Positions 1-7,361 of a stretch of DNA of 64,000 bases are shown piece after piece. Source of the stretch: [Mycobacterium] fortunisiensis (GTDB lineage: Bacteria > Actinomycetota > Actinomycetes > Mycobacteriales > Mycobacteriaceae); contig NZ_VOMB01000021.1 of the NCBI RefSeq assembly GCF_019050325.1, forward strand, positions 203,725 to 267,724. The letters are read 5' to 3'. A program made the position numbers and the translations under genes. Position 1 is the first letter of the stretch; each line of letters starts with the position of its first letter. The notes below the pieces were generated by a model. It worked only from the letters and a program-made list of their open reading frames with translations, was not told the DNA's origin and did no database searches.

Positions 1-2
1 AC

Positions 3-293
3 GGCACCCGCCTGCAGAGCCAGGTGTGCGACACCCAGGTGATCGTGGTGCGCAGCGCCGACAGCCTCGACGATCTGCGGGCCGGAGGCGTGGCCATGAT
101 CCCGCTCGATGCCGAGAAGGATTCGGCCGCAACGATTGACCCGGCGTTCTCCGATGGCACCCTGATGGGCAAGCGCTACGTCGATGAGGACGGTGCCGAG
201 GTGCTTGTCACCAAGGCCGGTGCCGGCACCCTGTCGGTCGGCGCCACCGCACTGAGCCTCAAAGAGGCCAAGCCACTGCCGGCCAGCGACTGA
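3..293 (+). CDS. Conserved small hypothetical protein, 5'-truncated by the window edge
   Basis: The reading frame is open from the first bases of the window, so the true start may lie outside it; the first internal start codon is GTG at 24. The visible 96 residues have no signal peptide or membrane segment. The C-terminal half is rich in Gly, Ala and Thr (around GKRYVDEDGAEVLVTKAG) and looks like a small beta-rich fold. I recall similar short mycobacterial proteins of unknown function beginning with a KSQVC-like motif, but cannot name a family. It is followed by a terminator hairpin and faces the SDR gene convergently. Confidence 0.6.
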   Translation, partial: GTRLQSQVCDTQVIVVRSADSLDDLRAGGVAMIPLDAEKDSAATIDPAFSDGTLMGKRYVDEDGAEVLVTKAGAGTLSVGATALSLKEAKPLPASD

Positions 294-309
294 AGTTTCC
301 TGCCGAGCA

Positions 310-355
310 GACGCGCAGGTACCCCATTCCACGCGATTTCGGGTACCTACGCGTC
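310..355. terminator. Bidirectional terminator-like inverted repeat
   Basis: The arms at 310-324 and 341-355 are 15 bases each and complementary except for one position, which is a C-A mismatch in the plus-strand RNA and a G-U pair in the minus-strand RNA. The loop is 16 nt. On the plus strand the repeat is followed by TTTTC. It sits between two convergent genes, so it could end both transcripts. Confidence 0.7.
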
Positions 356-366
356 TTTTCGCGCTG

Positions 367-1104
367 TCAGGGGTGACGGCTGGTCACTCCCCCATCCACG
401 ACGAGTTGCGTACCGGTGATGAACGACGCCTTCGGCGACATCAGGAACGCCACCGCGGCCGCGACCTCGTCAGGCTGACCGAGTCGGCCCAGCGGTGCGG
501 CCTGTTCGAAGCCTGCCCGGATCTCCTCGATGTCCAATGCGATCTGCAGCATCGGAGTGTGGATGAAGCCTGGGCACACGGCATTGACGCGAATTCCCAA
601 CGGGCCCAACTGTGCAGCCATAGACCGCGTCATACCGAGCAAGCCGGCCTTGGAGGCGCAGTACGCCGGGATGAACGGGTTGGCCGCCAGACCCTCGATA
701 CTGGAGATGCCCACGACTGCGGGCGATCCACCGTCAGCTGCGGACCTCTCCAAGTGCGGCAGCAGCAGCTGCATCAACAGCGCCTGGGCACGCAGGTTCA
801 CGTCGAGCACCGCGTCCCAGGACTCCTCGGTGTAGGCACCGACCGGTTCTGGGAGCACGCGGCCCGCGGCGTGCACCAGGCCGTCGATGCCGTCGAGCGC
901 CTGCGCAGTCTCCTCGACGGCCGCACTGAGCGCACCGGTGTCACACACGTCGATCACTGTCGAGGGCATGCCCAACCCTTCGGCCACCCCGCAGACCTCG
1001 GGAGCCATGTCCCACAACGCAACCCGTCGGCCGTCCGCAATCAGCGCCTCCGCACTGGCCCGGCCGATCCCCGACGCTGCACCTGTCACCACCACACCTG
1101 TCAT
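367..1104 (-). CDS. Short-chain dehydrogenase/reductase (SDR family)
   Basis: This is a classical NAD(P)-dependent SDR of 245 residues, the usual length. The dinucleotide-binding motif TGAASGIG is at residues 7-14, VHAAG stands in for the NAG motif near 78-82, the catalytic Ser is in GISSIEG (134/135), and Tyr148/Lys152 form the YxxxK motif (YCASK). CPGFIHTPM follows, as in substrate-loop SDRs. The start is ATG. It lies 53 bp downstream of the phosphotransferase gene and reads in the same direction, so it is probably the last gene of a P450/phosphotransferase/SDR operon. The substrate cannot be predicted; oxidation of an alcohol made by the P450 is a reasonable inference. Confidence 0.88.
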   Translation of the reverse strand: MTGVVVTGAASGIGRASAEALIADGRRVALWDMAPEVCGVAEGLGMPSTVIDVCDTGALSAAVEETAQALDGIDGLVHAAGRVLPEPVGAYTEESWDAVLDVNLRAQALLMQLLLPHLERSAADGGSPAVVGISSIEGLAANPFIPAYCASKAGLLGMTRSMAAQLGPLGIRVNAVCPGFIHTPMLQIALDIEEIRAGFEQAAPLGRLGQPDEVAAAVAFLMSPKASFITGTQLVVDGGVTSRHP

Positions 1105-1157
1105 GCCGGACAGGTTAGGGGCTGAACAGTGATCCGGGGACGATTTGGATATACCGA

Positions 1158-2246
1158 CTAACCGATGAGATCGGCCAGCGCCTGGGCGGTCTGCAGGTCC
1201 TCGTACGCCGCTGAATACCGTTGGGCCAGAGCCAACGCGATGTCCGGGCGCTGCCAGAGCTCCCCCGCGCTGGCGGTGGCCAGCCAGGTCATCAGACCGT
1301 GCGCCACCGAAGCCCGGTACCGCAACCAGATCTCATCGGGCGACGGCAGTTCGTCGGCCGGCAGTCCGAGCTCGTCACGATACTCCTCGAGCAATTGGCG
1401 TTCGGCGACCCGGCGATCCTCGGTGGTCAGCGCGCCCTGCAAGAAATAGCCCAGATCCACGGAGAAGTTGCCGCGACGGGCCACCTGCCAGTCCAGGAAG
1501 CCGACGTCGCCGTCGGGAAGCGCTCCCGGAACGACGTAGGTGTTGCCGATGTGCGGGTCGCCGTGCAGCAGTGTCTGCGACGTCCCGGGCGCGGTGAGGG
1601 TCCGGATGAACGGCTTCCAAATCCCTTCCACCAGATGGTCGATGGTCAGGGCATGGACCGAGGCCGGCGCGTCGTCGCCGAGGCGTTCCAGTGCGGCCGG
1701 CAGGGGCGCCCACTGCATACCGTCCCAGGGTTCGAACGGCTCCAGCCACCCCAGGCCGGGATGGCGCACCCGCTCACCCCAGAACGCGCCGTGCAATCGG
1801 GCCAACCCGCGTACGCCCTGCGCGGCCTGTTCGACGGTCAGCGGCCTGGTGGCATCCCGCGGGTCGGCGGCACGGGCGGTGAGATCCTCCATGATCAGCA
1901 CGAAGTCCTCGTCACCCTCGTCGATGGGCGCGGCGAACACCGTCGGATGTTCCAGCGGCAGCTCGACTTTGGAGTTGAAAAGCCTGGGCTCGTGCAGCAG
2001 GCCGCTGGTGTACTTGATCATCTCCTTGTGGCCGGGGTCGACAGCCTTGGCGAACACTGTCAGAGGCCCAGCCGGACCCGGTTTGTAGGTGACCGACAGG
2101 CGCGCACGACGGTTGGTGCCGTCGTCGCGCATGTCGACGCTGACGCTGTCTACCACCGTGCCCGGATGGTGGTCGGCCAGCGCCGCCGTCAACCACTCCG
2201 GCGTGACGTCGGCCCAGTCCTTGGGGACGGCCAGCGCGGCAGTCAC
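1158..2246 (-). CDS. APH-family phosphotransferase (small-molecule kinase-like)
   Basis: The frame stays open upstream to 2327, but the GTG at 2246 overlaps the P450 stop codon as GTGA, giving translational coupling and a 362-residue protein; I prefer that start. The catalytic loop is LLHGDPHIGNTY and the metal-binding segment is FLDWQVARRGNFSVDLGYF, both typical of aminoglycoside phosphotransferase/choline kinase-like enzymes. The substrate is unknown. Mycobacterial members of this group are often next to P450s, SDRs and acyl-CoA genes, as here, and are thought to act in lipid or steroid-like catabolism rather than drug resistance; that role is inference. Confidence 0.8.
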   Translation of the reverse strand: MTAALAVPKDWADVTPEWLTAALADHHPGTVVDSVSVDMRDDGTNRRARLSVTYKPGPAGPLTVFAKAVDPGHKEMIKYTSGLLHEPRLFNSKVELPLEHPTVFAAPIDEGDEDFVLIMEDLTARAADPRDATRPLTVEQAAQGVRGLARLHGAFWGERVRHPGLGWLEPFEPWDGMQWAPLPAALERLGDDAPASVHALTIDHLVEGIWKPFIRTLTAPGTSQTLLHGDPHIGNTYVVPGALPDGDVGFLDWQVARRGNFSVDLGYFLQGALTTEDRRVAERQLLEEYRDELGLPADELPSPDEIWLRYRASVAHGLMTWLATASAGELWQRPDIALALAQRYSAAYEDLQTAQALADLIG

Positions 2247-3445
2247 GGGACGAACACTGGCATCGAATCCCAGCCGCGGACAGTCGATGTCGGCGACAAC
2301 TCGGCGTTGTCCAGATCGACCTCCCACTCCGGCCAGCGTTTGAGCATCTCCTCCAACGCAATGCGGCCTTCCAGCCGCGCCAGCGCCGAGCCCAGGCAGT
2401 AGTGAGTGCCGACGCTGAACGCCAGGTGCTGGCGCTGCTCGCGGTGGATGTCGAAAATCTCACCGTCCGGCGGGAACTGGCGGCTGTCTCGCACGGCCGC
2501 ACCGATGAGCATCATCATCACGCTGCCCTCGGGCACCGTCTGGCCGTGGAACTCGATGTCACGGGTGACGTAGCGGGCCACGTGCGGGGCCGGCGGCTCG
2601 AACCGCAGAAGTTCCTCGATCGCCTGCGGGATGAGCGCGGGGTTCTCCACCAGTTGACGACGCTGATCCGGGTGCTCGGCCAAAACCTTTGCCGCCCACC
2701 CGATCAGCCGAGTGGTGGTCTCGTTGCCCGCGCCGGCCACCACGTTGATGTAGATGAGCAGTTCCTCGCGGGTGAGCTTGCGGGTGACACCGTGCTCATC
2801 GGTGAATTCGACGTTGAGCAGATCGGTCATGATGTCGTCGGAAGGATTGTCCTTGCGCCAGTCGATGTAGGCCTCGAAGATCGAGCCGTCGACCAGGCCG
2901 TCCTGCGCCGCCGCCATGGGCTGACCGGCCTCGGTGCGCATCTGCGCGTTGCCGTGGTCGCGGATTTTTTCCTGGTCCTCCTCGGGAATGCCGAGCAGTG
3001 CGCTGATCACCCGCATCGGCATGATCGCGCCGAAATCCTTGATGAAGTCGATCTTGCCTGCGCCCAACAGCGGATCCAGCGATTGCGCACAGAACTCCCG
3101 GATCTTGGGTTCCAGGGCGTTGATCTTGCGTGGGGTGAACATCCGGGCCAGCAGCTTGCGGTGCACCGTGTGGATCGGCGGATCCTCGAAAATCAGGGCA
3201 CCCGAGGGAATGTCGATGTTCGCCTTGATCAGTTCGATGATCGCGCCGCGGGCGGAGCTGAAGGTCTCGTGGTCGACGAGGCCCTTGTTGACATCGGCGA
3301 ACCGGCTCAACGCGTAGAAGTCGTGCTGCTCGTTGTAGTACAGCGGCGATTCCTCGCGCAGCCGGGCAAACGTCGGATACGGGTTGGCGTTGATCTCGAC
3401 GTCGTAGGGGTCGAAGTACACGTCACTGGTGGTGCTCACACTCAC
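2243..3445 (-). CDS. Cytochrome P450
   Basis: This 400-residue soluble bacterial P450 has the heme-binding motif FSVGTHYCLG with the thiolate ligand at Cys350, the I-helix oxygen-activation segment AGAGNETTT, and the K-helix ExxR motif (EELLR). The start is GTG at 3445 behind a purine-rich ribosome site. It is the first gene of the leftward operon with the phosphotransferase and SDR, and a near-palindromic operator candidate lies 30-50 bp upstream. The protein would need separate ferredoxin and reductase partners; none is encoded nearby. The CYP family and substrate cannot be assigned by eye. Confidence 0.93.
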   Translation of the reverse strand: MSVSTTSDVYFDPYDVEINANPYPTFARLREESPLYYNEQHDFYALSRFADVNKGLVDHETFSSARGAIIELIKANIDIPSGALIFEDPPIHTVHRKLLARMFTPRKINALEPKIREFCAQSLDPLLGAGKIDFIKDFGAIMPMRVISALLGIPEEDQEKIRDHGNAQMRTEAGQPMAAAQDGLVDGSIFEAYIDWRKDNPSDDIMTDLLNVEFTDEHGVTRKLTREELLIYINVVAGAGNETTTRLIGWAAKVLAEHPDQRRQLVENPALIPQAIEELLRFEPPAPHVARYVTRDIEFHGQTVPEGSVMMMLIGAAVRDSRQFPPDGEIFDIHREQRQHLAFSVGTHYCLGSALARLEGRIALEEMLKRWPEWEVDLDNAELSPTSTVRGWDSMPVFVP

Positions 3446-3475
3446 GGCGGTCCGCCTCTCTGAGGGCTGCGGAGA

Positions 3476-3497
3476 GTTACTTACCCGCGTAAGTTAC
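3476..3497. promoter_or_regulatory. Near-palindromic operator candidate upstream of the P450 operon
   Basis: GTTACTTAC and GTAAGTTAC flank a 4-base centre; the arms are complementary except at one position. The 22-bp element lies 31-52 bp before the P450 start codon, a suitable place for a repressor. Its TTAC-N4-GTAA core resembles binding sites of TetR-type regulators, but no such regulator is adjacent; the nearest regulator gene encodes a LacI protein. Confidence 0.45.
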
Positions 3498-3559
3498 ACG
3501 GCGGGGCGGCCCCCGGACAAGACCGCGACGGCTTACGGTCAGCTGTTCACGGGTAACGC

Positions 3560-4597
3560 TCAGGTGCTCTCACGCACGATGAGCGTGGCCGGGTCACTGC
3601 CCTCGACGTCGGCGGCCGTGGGATATCCGAGTTCGGCCATCATGGCCGGGACCGCGGCATCGACAATTGTCTTGGCGTCGAACACCACGGAGGTCAGGGG
3701 TGGGGAACTCACCGCCCCCAGCGGTATCGCATCGACCCCCATGACCGCGAGGTCATCCGGGCAACGCAAGCCGGCCTGGCGTATCCCGTGCAGGACCACG
3801 AACGCCGTCTCGTCGCTTTGCGCACACACGGCCGTCACGCCCGCCGACACCCATTTCGACACGACCGCGGCCGCGTCGGATCCGTCGGTACCGACACTGT
3901 CGACCTCGATCTCGGGCAGGCCCTGCGCGTCGGCGGCCACCCGCAGACCCGACAACCAGTAGTCACCGAGCGGCCGCAGTACCTCGGCACCGGAATAGGC
4001 GAAGCCCAGCCGCGTGTGGCCGCGCGACATCAGGTGCTCCACCCGCATCGCTCCGACGGTCAGATGCAACGACCCGAGCGCGCGTAGCTTCTCGCTACCC
4101 AGATAGATCTGCGGGATTTTCGCCGCCTCCACCGCCGCCGCGGCAGCACCGGTGAGCGGGAACACGCCGGCAACGGCCACCGGATTGAGACTCGCCATCG
4201 CGTCGACGATGTTCTGACCGTCATCTGTCTCGAGCTGCATCGACAAAACGATGCCGTGGCGACCGAGCGCGGTGGTGAGACGACTGCCGACCTCCAGTGG
4301 AAGTTCTCCGAGGTCCGTCCGCGGCACGATGTAGAGCACCACACCGCTGCCGCCGACCGCGAGGTTTCGGGCCGCCAGGTTGGGCCGGTAACCGAGCTCG
4401 GCGGCCGCCTTGCGCACCGCGGCCTGGGTCTGCTCCGAGATACGTTGACCTTCAACGTTGTTGAGAACGTAGCTCACGGTCGCCGTGGAGACGTTGGCGA
4501 GCCTGGCCACGTCGGCTTTCGTCGGGCGGAGCCCGACGTTCGACCTGGCCGGGCGGCCTTCTGTCGACCTGGCCGGACGTCCTTTTGCAGCGCTCAC
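3560..4597 (-). CDS. LacI-family transcriptional regulator
   Basis: This 345-residue protein starts with about 28 basic residues containing a repeated GRPARS motif, then the LacI helix-turn-helix (TKADVARLANVSTATVSYVLN) and hinge helix (YRPNLAARNLA), then a periplasmic-binding-protein-like effector domain. The GTG start overlaps the stop of the MFS gene as GTGA, so regulator and transporter are co-translated. The usual inference is that it controls this transporter in response to its substrate. The effector is unknown. Confidence 0.88.
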   Translation of the reverse strand: MSAAKGRPARSTEGRPARSNVGLRPTKADVARLANVSTATVSYVLNNVEGQRISEQTQAAVRKAAAELGYRPNLAARNLAVGGSGVVLYIVPRTDLGELPLEVGSRLTTALGRHGIVLSMQLETDDGQNIVDAMASLNPVAVAGVFPLTGAAAAAVEAAKIPQIYLGSEKLRALGSLHLTVGAMRVEHLMSRGHTRLGFAYSGAEVLRPLGDYWLSGLRVAADAQGLPEIEVDSVGTDGSDAAAVVSKWVSAGVTAVCAQSDETAFVVLHGIRQAGLRCPDDLAVMGVDAIPLGAVSSPPLTSVVFDAKTIVDAAVPAMMAELGYPTAADVEGSDPATLIVREST

Positions 4598-5928
4598 GGT
4601 GTCATCGTGACACGTTGCTGGTCATTTGGTTGCTCTCCACCGCCCAGCGGCTGCCCCGCGCTCTCCCGCAAGGTCAGGACGGTGACCACCGAGACCACAC
4701 CGGCGACAGCGAGATACAGCGCGGGTGCCAGGTTGTTGCCGGTCGCCGCGGTGAGCCAGGTGACCACATACGGTGTGGTCCCTCCGAACACCGCCACCGC
4801 GATGTTGTAGCCGATCGAGAAGCCGCTGTAGCGCACCCGGGTGGCGAACAGTTCGACACCGGCGGTGACCGCGGTCGCCACGTACACCGATTCGATCGCG
4901 GCCAGCAGGCAGTGGCCGATGATCGCTGCCGTCACCGAGCCCGAATTCATCAGCAGGAACAACGGATACGCGCCCACTGCGAAGCCGACCGCCCCGGCGA
5001 TCAACAACGGCTTGCGGCCGATCCGGTCCGAAAGCGCGGCCAGCGGCAGGATGAGGAGCAATGCCACGAGGCTGGCCAGGGTGATCGAGACGAACGCCTG
5101 GGTCTTGCTGAACTGCAGCGCCTTGATGAAGTACGTCGGCAGGAAGGTGAAGACGACGTAATAGCCGACGTTGAACACGATGAACATGCCGACGACCTGC
5201 AGGATGGCGCGGCGCGCCGTACCGACTGCTTCCCGCAGCGGTGAGGTGGCCACCCGGTCGGCCTCGTCGAGTTTGGCGAATTCCGGCGTGTCGTCGAGCC
5301 GCAGCCGGATGTAGAGGCCGACCAGTCCCAGTGGGGCGGCCACCAGGAACGGGATGCGCCAGCCGTAGCTCTCCATTGCCTCGGGCGGCAGCAGCGCCTG
5401 CAGCAGGGTGACGGTGATCGACCCCAGCAGGAAGCCGAGCACCCCCGACCACGCGATGAACGTCACGGTCAGACCGCGCCGCCGCGTCGTCGAATACTCG
5501 GCGAGATACACGGCGCCACCGCCATATTCGCCGCCGGCCGAGAAGCCCTGCAGACACCGCAGCAGGAGCAGCAACAGTGGCGCGGCCACCCCGATGCCGG
5601 CGTAGGTGGGAAGCAGGCCGATCCCCAGGGTGGCCGCCGACATCAGCAGGATCACCACCGAAAGGACCCGCTGCCGGCCCAACCGGTCACCCAGGGGCCC
5701 GAACACGAATCCACCCAGCGGACGCATGAAGAACGCGGCCGCGAAGATTGCGAAAGTGTTGAGCAGCGCGGCGGTTTCGTTCCCGGCCGGGAAGAAGTTG
5801 GCGGCGATATAGGTGGCCAGAAATCCGTAGATGGCGAAGTCGAACCATTCCACCGCATTGCCGATCGACGCACCGACGATCGCCTTGCGCACGGTGGGAT
5901 CGACACGGGGGGTGCGGGAATGCTCCAT
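4594..5928 (-). CDS. MFS transporter, metabolite:H+ symporter (MHS) type
   Basis: The frame is open much further upstream, but that part overlaps ahpD. Starting at ATG 5928 gives 444 residues with about 12 membrane segments. The N-terminal ASIGNAVEWFDFAIYGF and GGEYGGGAVYLAEY in the middle are typical of MHS-family carriers (ProP, KgtP, ShiA relatives), which import carboxylates or compatible solutes with protons. The start codon lies 7 bases after a strong hairpin, and its weak purine-rich site would be inside the hairpin stem; an alternative ATG at 5988 would read through the hairpin. The gene is co-translated with the LacI-type regulator. The substrate is not predictable. Confidence 0.85.
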   Translation of the reverse strand: MEHSRTPRVDPTVRKAIVGASIGNAVEWFDFAIYGFLATYIAANFFPAGNETAALLNTFAIFAAAFFMRPLGGFVFGPLGDRLGRQRVLSVVILLMSAATLGIGLLPTYAGIGVAAPLLLLLLRCLQGFSAGGEYGGGAVYLAEYSTTRRRGLTVTFIAWSGVLGFLLGSITVTLLQALLPPEAMESYGWRIPFLVAAPLGLVGLYIRLRLDDTPEFAKLDEADRVATSPLREAVGTARRAILQVVGMFIVFNVGYYVVFTFLPTYFIKALQFSKTQAFVSITLASLVALLLILPLAALSDRIGRKPLLIAGAVGFAVGAYPLFLLMNSGSVTAAIIGHCLLAAIESVYVATAVTAGVELFATRVRYSGFSIGYNIAVAVFGGTTPYVVTWLTAATGNNLAPALYLAVAGVVSVVTVLTLRESAGQPLGGGEQPNDQQRVTMTP

Positions 5929-5935
5929 CAACAGA

Positions 5936-5968
5936 AAACTCGCCTCTCGGATCTCGAGAGGCGAGTTT
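5936..5968 (-). terminator. Strong hairpin between ahpD and the MFS gene
   Basis: This is a perfect 14-bp inverted repeat (5936-5949 and 5955-5968) with a 5-nt loop. Read on the minus strand it is followed by TTTTCTGTT, as in an intrinsic terminator for ahpCD. It ends only 7 bases before the ATG of the MFS gene, so it could instead, or also, hide that gene's ribosome-binding site. Confidence 0.72.
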
Positions 5969-5978
5969 ATCTGTTGGG

Positions 5979-5990
5979 TTATGCGCATAA
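5979..5990. promoter_or_regulatory. Perfect 12-bp palindrome TTATGCGCATAA
   Basis: This is an AT-flanked perfect palindrome between the two hairpins downstream of ahpD and upstream of the MFS gene. It could be an operator for the transporter/LacI unit, since LacI-type operators are palindromes with a central CG. The binding protein is a guess. Confidence 0.35.
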
Positions 5991-6008
5991 GCCCCTTTCT
6001 GGGGGCTT
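5989..6008 (-). terminator. Second hairpin directly after ahpD
   Basis: AAGCCCC and GGGGCTT (5989-5995 and 6002-6008) enclose a 6-nt loop, starting 5 bases after the ahpD stop codon on the minus strand. There is no U-run, so alone it would be a weak intrinsic terminator. It may act with the stronger hairpin at 5936-5968 or protect the 3' end. Confidence 0.45.
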
Positions 6009-6013
6009 GTGCG

Positions 6014-6547
6014 TCACACAGCCGCGAGCGTGTCCGCGGTGAGCAGCGCCTGGGCCACCCCGGACACGATCGACGCCAACCGGATGGCTTCGAAGATCGC
6101 GGTGCGGGATACGTCGGCGTCGCGCAGCACCGTCTCGTGTGCCGAGAGGCAGTGCGAGCAGCCGTTGATCGCCGATACCGCCAGCGACCACAGCTCGAAG
6201 TCCTCCTTGGGCACACCCGGATTGGCGATGATGTTCATCCGCAGCCCGGCCCGCAGGTCGTCGTAGCGACCGTCGAGCTGGCCCTTGGTGCGGTAGAAGA
6301 CGTTGTTCATCCCCATGATCGAGGCAGCACCGAGGGCGGCGTGGTAAGCCTCCTCGCTCAGCACGTCGAGAGCGTCCTCGGCGATCTCCTTCAGCAGTTG
6401 CTGCGACTTGGTGGCCGCGGCCGTGGCGACCAGCGCGCCCCACAGCTGCTGCTCGGTGAGCTCGGTGGACTTGACGATGCTGCCGAAGTTGAGCTTGAGG
6501 TCCTTCGCGTACTCCGGAAGCGCTTCCTTGATCTTGTCGACGCTCAT
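6014..6547 (-). CDS. ahpD: Alkyl hydroperoxidase AhpD
   Basis: AhpD is the small thiol adaptor that re-reduces AhpC in mycobacteria, itself reduced through lipoamide and the dihydrolipoamide dehydrogenase/acyltransferase system. The 177-residue protein matches the family length. The catalytic motif is at Cys130 and Cys133 (NGCSHCLSAHE) with His137, the same numbering as the characterised M. tuberculosis enzyme. The start is ATG at 6547, 2 bases after the ahpC stop, so the two are one operon. Two hairpins follow. Confidence 0.96.
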   Translation of the reverse strand: MSVDKIKEALPEYAKDLKLNFGSIVKSTELTEQQLWGALVATAAATKSQQLLKEIAEDALDVLSEEAYHAALGAASIMGMNNVFYRTKGQLDGRYDDLRAGLRMNIIANPGVPKEDFELWSLAVSAINGCSHCLSAHETVLRDADVSRTAIFEAIRLASIVSGVAQALLTADTLAAV

Positions 6548-6549
6548 GA

Positions 6550-7137
6550 CTAGACCGCCTCGGACAGCAACTCGCCGGCGTTCAGCGTCGGGTCGCCCTT
6601 CTTCCAGTTGCAGGCGCACAACTCGTCGGACTGCAAGGCGTCGAGCACCCGCAGCACCTCGTCGACATTGCGGCCCACCGAACCCGCGGTCACCGAGACG
6701 AACTGGATCTCGTTGTTGGGGTCGACGATGAAGGTGGCCCGGTCGGCCACGCCGTCGGCGTTGAGCACGCCGGCCGCGGCAGTGAGCTCACGCTTGAGGT
6801 CCGAGACCATCGGGAACGGCAGCTTCTTCAGATCCTCGTGCTGCGCGCGCCACTGGAAGTGCACGAACTCGTTGTCCACCGAAACCCCGATAACCTTGGC
6901 GTCACGATCCTCGAAGTCCTCGTTGAGCTTGCCGAATGCGGCGATCTCGGTCGGGCACACGAAGGTGAAGTCCTTGGGCCAGAAGAAGATGATCCGCCAC
7001 TTACCCTCGTCGTCCTTGTTGGTGACGCGGGTGAAATAGTCATCGGGCTGCTTGGCGTCGACCTTGGACAGATCTCCGCCAATCACGGCCGTCAGGTCGT
7101 ATTCCGGGAACTGCGAGCCAATCGACAAAAGTGCCAT
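6550..7137 (-). CDS. ahpC: Alkyl hydroperoxide reductase AhpC (2-Cys peroxiredoxin)
   Basis: The 195-residue cytosolic peroxiredoxin reduces peroxides and peroxynitrite. The peroxidatic Cys61 is in FTFVCPTEI; Cys174 and Cys176 are in ELCACNWKKGD, the three-cysteine arrangement of mycobacterial AhpC. The frame is open upstream, but ATG 7137 gives the family N-terminus MALLSIGSQFP. It is first in the ahpC-ahpD operon. The divergent neighbour is a metallopeptidase gene, not oxyR, which is divergent from ahpC in many mycobacteria. Confidence 0.97.
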   Translation of the reverse strand: MALLSIGSQFPEYDLTAVIGGDLSKVDAKQPDDYFTRVTNKDDEGKWRIIFFWPKDFTFVCPTEIAAFGKLNEDFEDRDAKVIGVSVDNEFVHFQWRAQHEDLKKLPFPMVSDLKRELTAAAGVLNADGVADRATFIVDPNNEIQFVSVTAGSVGRNVDEVLRVLDALQSDELCACNWKKGDPTLNAGELLSEAV

Positions 7138-7163
7138 TTGCAACCTATCCGTTCGTTGTTTTT

Positions 7164-7180
7164 TCTGGAGTGATTCCAGA
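7164..7180. promoter_or_regulatory. Inverted repeat in the ahpC leader
   Basis: TCTGGA-N5-TCCAGA is a perfect 6-bp inverted repeat 27-43 bases before the ahpC start codon, in the 224-bp divergent region shared with the metallopeptidase gene. It could be a repressor or activator site, or a leader RNA hairpin. I do not see a canonical OxyR-type four-box site there. Confidence 0.4.
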
Positions 7181-7361
7181 TTTCCTCCTCGATTGTGGCC
7201 CCGCCGCCGACGTCGTAGCAACTCGGTCGGACCGTGATTATTCGCACACCGGCACCTCTGCTGTGAGCCGGACATCACCGGTGGTCATCGAGTAGTCCGC
7301 ACCGGACGTCAGCGGCAGAAGGTAAAACTGGCTGGGGCGTATCGCACGGAAGGCGGAACAG

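Noticed and set aside
2402..3463. Plus-strand ORF of 353 codons over the P450 gene
   Set aside because: Antisense to a gene with full heme-binding and ExxR motifs; no ribosome site or domain.
5926..5990. Riboswitch before the MFS gene
   Set aside because: The hairpins fit simple terminator or RBS-masking structures; no conserved aptamer sequence of a known class was recognised.
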